Assembly (NCBI GenBank): GCA_003645975.1
Contig: QNDP01000117.1
Span: forward strand, 1-5,454
Reading direction: 5' to 3'
Length of the DNA: 5,454 nt
Source of the DNA: Candidatus Hydrothermota bacterium
Lineage (GTDB): Bacteria > Hydrothermota > Hydrothermia > B15-G9
Part shown: piece by piece, positions 1 through 5,454 of the stretch
Layout of the letters: every line of letters begins with the position of its first letter
How positions within the stretch are numbered: position 1 is the first letter of the stretch
The notes under the pieces: model-generated
What the model saw: the letters and a program-made list of their open reading frames with translations, nothing else
Databases searched by the model: none
What the model was told of the DNA's origin: nothing
Made by a program: the position numbers and the translations under genes

Positions 1-2693
1 ATCCGCCCAAACCTGTCTCTCAGTTCCCTTCGGATGGCGTCGAGTTCGTCAAGTTTTCCTGCGCTTGAGATTCTTCTGTAAAAAGCAATCCTCACTTCGG
101 CTTCAGGGATGTAACTCTCTGGTAACAATGCGGTTACACCCCTCAATTTGACCTCCGGTGGCTGTGGTATCTCCTCACCCGACAACCTCCTAACGGCTTC
201 CTCAAGGAGTGTGAAGAACAGTTCAACACCTACGGCGTTTATGTGTCCGTGCTGCTCCTTGCCGAGCAAATTGCCTGCTCCGCGTATCTCCATGTCGGCA
301 AGTGCGATCTTCAGTCCTGAGCCGAGATGATGATATGTGGCAAGTGCCCGAAGCCTCTGCTTTGCGCGCTCACTGATCTTTTTCGGCACAAGGAAGTAGG
401 CATAGGCCTTGACGATAGACCGTCCGACACGGCCACGAAGTTGGTGAAGCTCGGCGAGACCGAACCTGTCGGCGCGCTCCACGATAAGGGTGTTCGCACG
501 CGGAAAATCGACCCCTGCCTCGATTATCGAAGTCGAGACGAGCACATCGATTTTGCCCTCGTAAAATTCGATGAAGATGTCCTCGAGTTTTGACCTCGGC
601 ATTCTGCCGTGCGCCACAGCTATCCTCAGCTCCGGGAAGAAGTTACGCAGCCGTTCCGCCACCTCATCTATCCCTTTGATTCGGTTGAAGATGTAAAACA
701 CCTGTCCGTCCCGCCTTATCTCGCGCTCGATTGCGTCGATCACCAACTCGTCGTCGTATTCAGCGACAATGGTTTCGACTGGCAGACGGCCGATCGGAGG
801 CGTCAGGATTATCGAAAGGTCGTAGATTTTGCCCAAAGCCGCATAAAGCGTTCTCGGAATCGGCGTTGCAGTCAGCCTCAAAGTGTCAACAAGTGGGTAT
901 CTCCGCCTTAGAACCTCTTTTTGACGGACTCCAAACCGATGTTCCTCGTCGATGATCAGGAGACCGAGGTCTTTGAACTTCACATCATCGCGCAGAAGTC
1001 TATGCGTCCCAATGACAATATCGACCTTTCCTTCAGCGAGATCCCGAAGTATCTCCTTGATGCGCTTGGAATTGACCAATCTGGAGACCATCTCGACACG
1101 AACTGGGAAGTCTTTAAGTCTCTCGGTAAAAGTGCGATAGTGTTGAAGCGCAAGGATTGTCGTCGGCACAACGATGGCCACCTGTTTTGAGTCCTGAACC
1201 GCTTTGAACGCTGCACGGAGTGCGACTTCTGTCTTTCCAAAGCCGACTTCACCGGCGACCAGCCTGTCCATAACACGCTCAGATTCCATATCCCGTTTGA
1301 CTTCCTCGATCGCACGCTTCTGGTCTTCGGTCTCCTCGTAAGGGAACGATGCCTCAAGCTGTGCCTGAAGTTCCGAATCCGGTGAAAATGCGAACCCCTT
1401 CTTTGCCCGTCTAAGTGCATGAATTTTCAAGATTTCATCTGCGAGTTCAAAGGATGCGAGCACGGCTTTGGCGCGCCGTCGCGCCCATCTCGGCGAACCT
1501 ATCTCCGTGATCTCAGGCTTCTGCTCCTCATCGCTCGTCGTCGTAAACCTCTGAACTTTCTCAAGGTTGTAGGTCGGAACATAAACCCGTCCGTCCTTGA
1601 AACGCAGAGACAGACAGTCATAGGCTGTCCCCTCAAATTCCACCTTCCTAAGCCCCTCGAACTTGGCAATTCCGTAATCGACATGGACTACGAGGTCGCC
1701 GGGCAATATGGTCGTCAGGTCTTCGATTCGTTCGCCAAACAGGAGCTGTTTCCGACGGCGGCGTGGCTGTGCACCGCTCAGCTCCTTGTCGGAAAAAACG
1801 GCCAATTTTCGTCCGAACTCATGCCGCAGCTCACCCCCATAGTCAAAATCCGCCAAAGTGGATGCATCAAACGCAAAACCATGAAACACATGTCCTCTCA
1901 TGAACTTCGCATCGAGCAGTTCAGCCAATCGGCGACCGCGCCGCTCGTCGTCCGAAAGAATGTAGATCTCAAAGCCCTGCCGACGAAAACGCTCCACATC
2001 CTCGCGCATCAGCTCAAATCGGCCGACATAACGACGGTTTGGAACGACCCTCAAGAGGCCCAAGTTGGGGCGGACATCTATTTCATAGAACGATGAGACC
2101 GAACCGTTTCCGACGGAACGCCGTTTCAAAGGGAGCAAAAACTCATCGATTTTTCCGACCGAAAGCTGTGTCACTGGGTCAAATTCCCGTATCGATTCGA
2201 CGGTGTCTCCAAAAAATTCGATCCTTTTGGGCGACTCCGAACCGAAAGGGAACACATCGAGGATACCGCCTCTGAGGGCAAATTCGCCTTCTGATTCGGC
2301 ATAACCCACACGCCTATAACCGCTTTCTATCATCGATTCGATCAACTCCTCGAGCGCCACATGTTCGTTGCATGCAATCCTTTTGAACTGGACTTCGGCC
2401 TGAAACAGAGGTTCAACAGCGCCGACATCGAAGACGATGTTCGGCACATCGGGTTTCAGTCGGAGCGTCCAATCCGGATTGTCGGCGATCACCGCATTGA
2501 CCTTCAATCCGTTGAAATCGAAGGAATTGATTTCATCGGCCACAGCAGCAGCCAATTCGATGTCATGGATTTTCACGATGTTATTTTTTGAAAATTGAGC
2601 CACATGCCACAGGACGAACGAGATAAACCCCGAAGGCCAAACGCTATCGATGAGCCGCTTTTCGATTATCAATTTTGCGATCCTGTCGAACAT
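1..2693 (-). CDS. mfd: Transcription-repair coupling factor Mfd (C-terminus cut by window edge)
   Basis: Mfd is a cytoplasmic ATP-dependent DNA translocase that displaces RNA polymerase stalled at lesions and recruits UvrA. The frame is open through 897 codons. Residues ~19-124 are a reduced N-terminal UvrB-like module. Residues ~125-189 match the UvrB/UvrA-interaction domain (GYRRV, then GEFALRGGILDVFPFGSE). A D3-like segment lies at ~210-320 and the RNA-polymerase-interaction domain at ~330-382 (LPGDLVVHVDYG to VYVPTYNL). The SF2 motor follows: Walker A GEVGFGKT 481-488, DEEH 582-585, TATP 608-611, STSIIEAGVD 720-729 and QLRGRVGR 751-758. After it come the TRG-like EIRGAGNLLG and the start of the C-terminal domain (YIPEAEVRIAFYRRI). 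Roughly the last 80-100 residues are outside. I chose ATG 2693-2691 because GAGGTGAGG lies just upstream and 18 residues precede the conserved SGF segment, much as in E. coli Mfd. The frame stays open upstream to a stop at 2838-2840, with a TTG at 2819. Confidence 0.97.
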   Translation of the reverse strand, partial: MFDRIAKLIIEKRLIDSVWPSGFISFVLWHVAQFSKNNIVKIHDIELAAAVADEINSFDFNGLKVNAVIADNPDWTLRLKPDVPNIVFDVGAVEPLFQAEVQFKRIACNEHVALEELIESMIESGYRRVGYAESEGEFALRGGILDVFPFGSESPKRIEFFGDTVESIREFDPVTQLSVGKIDEFLLPLKRRSVGNGSVSSFYEIDVRPNLGLLRVVPNRRYVGRFELMREDVERFRRQGFEIYILSDDERRGRRLAELLDAKFMRGHVFHGFAFDASTLADFDYGGELRHEFGRKLAVFSDKELSGAQPRRRRKQLLFGERIEDLTTILPGDLVVHVDYGIAKFEGLRKVEFEGTAYDCLSLRFKDGRVYVPTYNLEKVQRFTTTSDEEQKPEITEIGSPRWARRRAKAVLASFELADEILKIHALRRAKKGFAFSPDSELQAQLEASFPYEETEDQKRAIEEVKRDMESERVMDRLVAGEVGFGKTEVALRAAFKAVQDSKQVAIVVPTTILALQHYRTFTERLKDFPVRVEMVSRLVNSKRIKEILRDLAEGKVDIVIGTHRLLRDDVKFKDLGLLIIDEEHRFGVRQKEVLRRRYPLVDTLRLTATPIPRTLYAALGKIYDLSIILTPPIGRLPVETIVAEYDDELVIDAIEREIRRDGQVFYIFNRIKGIDEVAERLRNFFPELRIAVAHGRMPRSKLEDIFIEFYEGKIDVLVSTSIIEAGVDFPRANTLIVERADRFGLAELHQLRGRVGRSIVKAYAYFLVPKKISERAKQRLRALATYHHLGSGLKIALADMEIRGAGNLLGKEQHGHINAVGVELFFTLLEEAVRRLSGEEIPQPPEVKLRGVTALLPESYIPEAEVRIAFYRRISSAGKLDELDAIRRELRDRFGR

Positions 2694-2705
2694 CTGCCTC
2701 ACCTC
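2694..2705 (-). promoter_or_regulatory. Shine-Dalgarno site that decides the mfd start
   Basis: Read on the minus strand, the twelve bases before ATG 2693 are GAGGTGAGGCAG, a strong purine-rich ribosome binding site. The GAGGTG core lies six bases from the start codon. It supports ATG 2693 over the upstream TTG at 2819, which has AGGAAG about 13 bases away and therefore too far. The site also shows that this organism uses Shine-Dalgarno initiation for at least some genes. Confidence 0.6.
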
Positions 2706-2726
2706 GTTATCGCTGAGAGGGACAAG

Positions 2727-2755
2727 ATGGTCGTGCGAGGACTCAAGGCTGTCAA
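2727..2755 (-). promoter_or_regulatory. Candidate sigma70-type promoter for mfd
   Basis: On the minus strand a perfect -35 hexamer TTGACA (2755-2750) is followed after 17 bp by GACCAT (2732-2727), a poor -10 with three of six consensus bases. Transcription would start near 2720 and leave a leader of about 26 nt that contains the ribosome binding site. The -35 and the geometry are good but the -10 is weak, so this is tentative. Confidence 0.3.
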
Positions 2756-2768
2756 TCGCTGTTGGCTG

Positions 2769-2792
2769 GGTCAGACAATAGTTTGTCCGGCC
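2769..2792. promoter_or_regulatory. 24-bp imperfect palindrome upstream of mfd, possible operator
   Basis: The arms GGTCAGACAA and TTGTCCGGCC flank a 4-bp centre (TAGT). Eight of ten positions are symmetric, and the inner five (GACAA/TTGTC) are a perfect inverted repeat. The centre is about 61 bp upstream of the predicted mfd transcription start, a spacing typical of class I activator sites. I do not recognise a known regulator consensus; it does not match the Gram-positive or E. coli LexA box. It could be chance. Confidence 0.3.
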
Positions 2793-2915
2793 ACAGGTTT
2801 TGGTAACGAAAAATTGCAAATTTGATCTGAAAACTTCCTAATCCTCTGGATGGATGGGCGACAAAGTAAAATTCTATCGATAAAGGTGATTTCTCAAATC
2901 CCCATTTTCGAGCAA

Positions 2916-2944
2916 TTGACTGGTATTTGGGACAGGTTTATATT
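2916..2944 (+). promoter_or_regulatory. Sigma70-type promoter for the acylphosphatase gene (and probably the tRNA)
   Basis: TTGACT (2916-2921), a 17-bp spacer and TATATT (2939-2944) form a near-consensus promoter. The -10 ends only 11 bp before the GTG start, so transcription should begin about 0-5 nt upstream of the coding sequence. No terminator is evident before the tRNA 15 bp after the gene, so both are probably transcribed from here. Confidence 0.65.
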
Positions 2945-2955
2945 CCATAACCGCT

Positions 2956-3228
2956 GTGAAAAGGCTACACGCATACATATCCGGAATTGTTCAGGGAGTT
3001 GGATTTAGATATTTCACAATGAGGCATGCTCGACATTACGGGATCGTAGGCTATGTCCGCAATCTGTTCGACGGCCGTGTGGAAGTCGTGGCTGAAGGTG
3101 ATGAAAATGTGCTTCGAGACTTTTTGGAAGTCCTTAAACAAGGACCACCTGGAGCCTATGTCGAGGATGTTGAGGTTTATTGGGAAGACCCCACTGGTGA
3201 GTTTAGTCGGTTTGAGATAAGATATTAA
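2956..3228 (+). CDS. acyP: Acylphosphatase
   Basis: This is a complete 90-residue acylphosphatase, a small cytosolic enzyme that hydrolyses carboxyl-phosphate bonds such as those in acetyl phosphate or carbamoyl phosphate. The signature GIVQGVGFR (residues 10-18) supplies the phosphate-binding loop and catalytic Arg18. The second motif GYVRNLFDGRVEVVAEG (32-48) supplies the conserved catalytic Asn36. The protein ends in the family-typical FEIRY, and its length is normal. GTG 2956 is the only usual start codon between the in-frame stop at 2917-2919 and an internal Met within the fold. No Shine-Dalgarno sequence stands close upstream; the nearest AGG is about 19 bases away. That agrees with a promoter placed immediately before the start and suggests leaderless translation. 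The gene reads divergently from mfd, with a tRNA gene 15 bp downstream. Its physiological substrate cannot be told from context. Confidence 0.95.
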   Translation: MKRLHAYISGIVQGVGFRYFTMRHARHYGIVGYVRNLFDGRVEVVAEGDENVLRDFLEVLKQGPPGAYVEDVEVYWEDPTGEFSRFEIRY

Positions 3229-3243
3229 GGCCTTACGAAAAGC

Positions 3244-3317
3244 GTCCCCGTAGCTCAGGAGGACAGAGCGGCGGTTTCCTAAACCGCAGGTCGCAGGTTC
3301 GAATCCTGCCGGGGACG
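3244..3317 (+). tRNA. tRNA-Arg (anticodon CCT)
   Basis: A full cloverleaf of 74 nt can be folded. The acceptor stem is GTCCCCG (3244-3250) with CGGGGAC (3310-3316). The D stem is GCTC/GAGC, with G18-G19 in the loop. The anticodon stem is GCGGT/ACCGC around loop TTCCTAA, giving anticodon CCT at 3278-3280, which reads AGG. The variable loop is five bases, and the T arm is GCAGG-TTCGAAT-CCTGC. A20 in the D loop and C35 are the arginine identity elements expected from known bacterial tRNA-Arg. The discriminator is G3317, and CCA is not encoded. The flanking bases AGC (3241-3243) and GCT (3317-3319) also pair, extending the helix to 10 bp, so the ends are set by cloverleaf convention. It is probably co-transcribed with the acylphosphatase gene. 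Confidence 0.96.
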
Positions 3318-3661
3318 CTTGATTTTTATGGACTTATCACCTGACACCACCCCTTCAAATTAGACTCAATTTTTGTGTATTCCCCTTCTCTATGGCACAC
3401 TCACGGCACATCGTCAGTTCTCGCCCATAACGAAAGAGATTTCTTACTTTTTGTGTGCGGTCTCTGTGTTTTAGGATACCCCCATCAAATTAAGGAATGA
3501 AATACCGCAACAGGTGTAGGGAGTAGGATAGAAATGTTTTTTAGTAAAAAGAGGCCTCACTTTCAGCATTTTGAGTGTCATGTTTTTTTATTTTTAAAAG
3601 TGATTATCCTCCTGCAACAAGTTGACTGTTAGGAACGAAGTCGCTATCCTACCCGCCTGCG
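3318..3661. other. AT-rich intergenic region between tRNA-Arg and the helicase gene
   Basis: No convincing gene lies in these ~340 bp. Only very short reading frames occur: 11 codons from 3328, 12 from 3393, and one of 32 from 3534 preceded by a purine-rich stretch. I see no strong GC hairpin with a T-run. The best candidate is a weak five-pair stem, CACTT (3558-3562) with GAGTG (3573-3577), five bases before seven T residues at 3583-3589. A 13-bp near-direct repeat, CCCCNTCAAATTA, occurs at 3350-3362 and 3480-3492. GTAGGATAG at 3523-3531 recurs inverted at 3644-3652, overlapping the helicase -10. There is no copy of the tRNA 3' end, so there is no sign of an integrated element. Confidence 0.5.
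3622..3650 (+). promoter_or_regulatory. Sigma70-type promoter for the helicase gene
   Basis: TTGACT (3622-3627), a 17-bp spacer and TATCCT (3645-3650) form a good promoter. The -35 is identical to that of the acylphosphatase promoter. Transcription would start near 3656-3658, giving a leader of about 30 nt for ATG 3686 or a nearly leaderless message for ATG 3662. Confidence 0.55.
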
Positions 3662-3676
3662 ATGTGGGATTTCATC

Positions 3677-3680
3677 GAGG
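3677..3680 (+). promoter_or_regulatory. Shine-Dalgarno site favouring the 3686 start of the helicase
   Basis: GAGG lies five bases before ATG 3686, an ideal spacing. The in-frame ATG at 3662 has a pyrimidine-rich upstream stretch and no such site. The motif is short and would itself be coding if 3662 is used, so it favours 3686 without settling the matter. Confidence 0.45.
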
Positions 3681-3685
3681 ACGAC

Positions 3686-5454
3686 ATGCAAAGCCTGCTT
3701 GCCAAACTAAATCCTCAACAGCTTGAGGCAGTTACGACTACCGAAGGGCCTGTCCTTGTCATAGCCGGTGCAGGCTCTGGTAAGACCCGTGTCCTGACCT
3801 ATCGAATCGCATATCTCATTGGTGTCAAACAAGTTCCTCCGTTCAGGATCATGGCTGTTACTTTCACCAACAAGGCCGCCGACGAGATGAAGGAGCGGAT
3901 CGCCAAACTTGTCGGCAAAAGCGTGGAATCGATGTGGATCGGGACATTTCATTCCATCTGTGTCCGAATTCTGCGATTTCATGCAAAACTTCTGGGTTAT
4001 TCGAGCAACTTTTCAATCTATGACAGGGACGATCAGGTGGCTGTCCTGAAATCACTTATGGTCGGAAGGTGGAAGGCGACGCCGCGAAAGATGGCAGCTC
4101 GGATAAGCGCATACAAAAACAGGCGATATGTCCCGTCGGACGAGCGTGAGATAGAGCTTTTTAAAGCCTATCAGGACAAGTTGAAGTCGTCCAATGCAAT
4201 GGATTTCGACGATCTGCTTCTGAACACGATCAAGCTGTTTGAGGAACATCCGAAGGTGAAAAACATCTATGCCGAGCGTTTCAAATACATCCATGTCGAT
4301 GAGTATCAGGATACCAACCGAGCGCAATACGAACTTCTTAAGCATCTGGCATCGAAACATGGCAACCTGTTCGTCGTAGGCGATGAAGACCAGTCGATTT
4401 ATCGCTTCAGAGGCGCCGAACTGAGGAACATCTTGGATTTTGAGAAGGATTTCCCAAATGCAACCGTTATCCGATTGGAGCAGAACTATCGTTCGACCAA
4501 ACGGATTTTGAATGTCGCCACTACGCTTGTAGCTCATAACAGGTTGCGCAAAGGCAAGAGATTGTGGACGGAGAACCCATTGGGCGAGAAAATCAAAATC
4601 ATCGAGTGCATGGACGAGGAGAGCGAGGCCGCTCGGATAGCCGAGATCATCGAGAGGAGCGGTCGCCCATATTCCGACTTCCTTGTGCTCTACCGAATAA
4701 ATGCTTTGAGCCGTGCGATCGAGATGCAGCTCCGCATTCGTGGCATCCCTTACAAAGTCATCGGAGCAGTAAAGTTCTTTGAACGCAAAGAAATCAAGGA
4801 CATCATCTCCTACCTTCGACTTCTGGTAAATCCAGAGGACGATGTGGCCTTCGCAAGAATCGTCAATGTGCCGCCGAGAGGCATCGGGAAGATGACCATG
4901 AAAGAGATCGAAAACCTTGCCAAAGATCAAGGAATATCGCTTCACAATTCCATGAAGTTGCTTCTAAAGGCCGAAGAGCTTGGACAACGGCAGCACAAAG
5001 CGCTCTCATCGTTTGAAAAATTGATCAAACGGTTCAGGAGGATGGCCAAATCGGAAGATGTTCACACACTTACGGAGAAGTTGATCGATGAGATTGGCTA
5101 TTATGAATATCTTCGTCAATCGTCGAAGAGCGACGAGGAGGCGGAGCAGCGCATAGACAACCTCAAAGAGCTGCTCGGATCGATGTATGAGTTTGTCCAT
5201 TCGGCTGAGGAGCCGACACTTGAGAACTACCTGTCGATGGTTTCTCTCAGGACAGAAGCCGATGAAGTGGAACTGGGCAGCGGCAGGGTCAGCCTGATGA
5301 CCGTGCACACAGCAAAGGGTTTGGAGTTTCCGGTTGTCATCGTAGCAGGGCTTGCCGACTCCATATTTCCGCATTTCCGGTCTTACGGCGACGATGAGGC
5401 CTACGAGGAGGAACGGAGGCTTCTCCATGTGGCCATCACACGCGCAAAGGAGGA
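3686..5454 (+). CDS. uvrD: UvrD/PcrA-family superfamily 1A DNA helicase (C-terminus cut by window edge)
   Basis: UvrD/PcrA enzymes are 3'-to-5' ATP-dependent DNA helicases that unwind DNA in excision and mismatch repair and clear recombination intermediates. All core motifs are readable: Q motif LNPQQLEAV (residues 8-16), Walker A AGAGSGKT (27-34), motif Ia AVTFTNKAADEM, motif Ic IGTFHS, motif II DEYQDTN (205-211), motif III GDEDQSIYRFRGA (232-244), motif IV LEQNYRST (265-272), motif V TVHTAKGLEF (539-548), and the first part of motif VI EEERRLLHVAITRAK (574-588). The 589 codons present cover most of a family-typical 700-750 residues; the end of domain 2A and the C-terminal tail are outside. 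ATG 3686 is chosen for its GAGG site and because the Q motif then begins at a normal distance. ATG 3662 would add MWDFIEDD. Rep is a less likely alternative. Nothing here separates the names uvrD and pcrA. Confidence 0.95.
   Translation, partial: MQSLLAKLNPQQLEAVTTTEGPVLVIAGAGSGKTRVLTYRIAYLIGVKQVPPFRIMAVTFTNKAADEMKERIAKLVGKSVESMWIGTFHSICVRILRFHAKLLGYSSNFSIYDRDDQVAVLKSLMVGRWKATPRKMAARISAYKNRRYVPSDEREIELFKAYQDKLKSSNAMDFDDLLLNTIKLFEEHPKVKNIYAERFKYIHVDEYQDTNRAQYELLKHLASKHGNLFVVGDEDQSIYRFRGAELRNILDFEKDFPNATVIRLEQNYRSTKRILNVATTLVAHNRLRKGKRLWTENPLGEKIKIIECMDEESEAARIAEIIERSGRPYSDFLVLYRINALSRAIEMQLRIRGIPYKVIGAVKFFERKEIKDIISYLRLLVNPEDDVAFARIVNVPPRGIGKMTMKEIENLAKDQGISLHNSMKLLLKAEELGQRQHKALSSFEKLIKRFRRMAKSEDVHTLTEKLIDEIGYYEYLRQSSKSDEEAEQRIDNLKELLGSMYEFVHSAEEPTLENYLSMVSLRTEADEVELGSGRVSLMTVHTAKGLEFPVVIVAGLADSIFPHFRSYGDDEAYEEERRLLHVAITRAKE

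Noticed and set aside
980..1420. A 146-codon minus-strand frame
   Set aside because: It overlaps the Mfd helicase core in another frame. Its composition (rich in Arg and Ser) is typical of out-of-frame reading.
1419..2096. A 225-codon open frame on the plus strand
   Set aside because: It lies wholly antisense to the Mfd D3 and RNA-polymerase-interaction segments, which read continuously on the minus strand. It has no recognisable domain.
2361..2825. Two 76-codon plus-strand frames
   Set aside because: They are antisense to the mfd 5' end and its upstream region, with no convincing ribosome binding site or domain.
2694..2837. Extension of mfd to the TTG at 2819
   Set aside because: The frame is open, but the TTG has no properly spaced ribosome binding site. 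The extra residues do not resemble an Mfd N-terminus, whereas ATG 2693 has both.
3546..3589. Strong intrinsic terminator after the tRNA
   Set aside because: Only a weak five-pair stem with a 10-base loop precedes the T-run, and the distance from stem to T-run is five bases. I could not support a terminator call.
3244..3661. tRNA as a site of integration for a mobile element
   Set aside because: No duplicate of the tRNA 3' end, integrase or other mobile gene is present in the window; a housekeeping helicase follows directly.
4052..4945. A 297-codon open frame on the minus strand inside the helicase gene
   Set aside because: It is in codon register with the helicase, whose motifs are all intact on the plus strand. 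It stays open only because the helicase rarely uses codons whose complements are stops. The translation resembles no family.

Overview
This is a bacterial chromosomal window centred on DNA repair. Its gene content is ordinary; the less usual features are in the gene starts and the spaces between genes. It holds four genes: a minus-strand mfd that runs off the left edge, then on the plus strand an acylphosphatase gene, a tRNA-Arg(CCT) gene, and a UvrD/PcrA helicase gene that runs off the right edge. All three protein identities rest on motifs read from my own translation. The two long genes are intact, with no frameshift seen. The sequence has mid-range GC, mixed ATG and GTG starts, and sigma70-like promoters with 17-bp spacers. 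I cannot place the organism below the level of Bacteria, and nothing points to a phage, plasmid, IS element or CRISPR.

Layout. Positions 1-2693 (minus) encode the N-terminal ~897 residues of the transcription-repair coupling factor Mfd. Positions 2694-2955 are a divergent intergenic region with promoter-like sequences for both flanking genes and a 24-bp imperfect palindrome upstream of mfd. Positions 2956-3228 (plus) are a complete 90-residue acylphosphatase with a GTG start. Positions 3244-3317 are a complete tRNA-Arg with anticodon CCT, 15 bp after the acylphosphatase stop and probably in the same transcript. Positions 3318-3661 are an AT-rich gap with no convincing gene or terminator, ending in a TTGACT/TATCCT promoter. 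From 3686 (or 3662) to the end is the UvrD/PcrA-type helicase, cut within motif VI.

How they may work together. Mfd removes stalled RNA polymerase and recruits UvrA. UvrD/PcrA helicases act later in nucleotide excision repair, displacing the excised oligonucleotide, and some also act on RNA polymerase. The two genes are divergent with acylphosphatase and tRNA genes between them, so this is proximity and not an operon. The most distinctive signal is that the acylphosphatase and helicase promoters share the same geometry (TTGACT, 17 bp, TAT-type -10, 11 bp, start codon). This would make the acylphosphatase mRNA leaderless or nearly so, and possibly the helicase mRNA too. Mfd also looks unusually compact on its N-terminal side.
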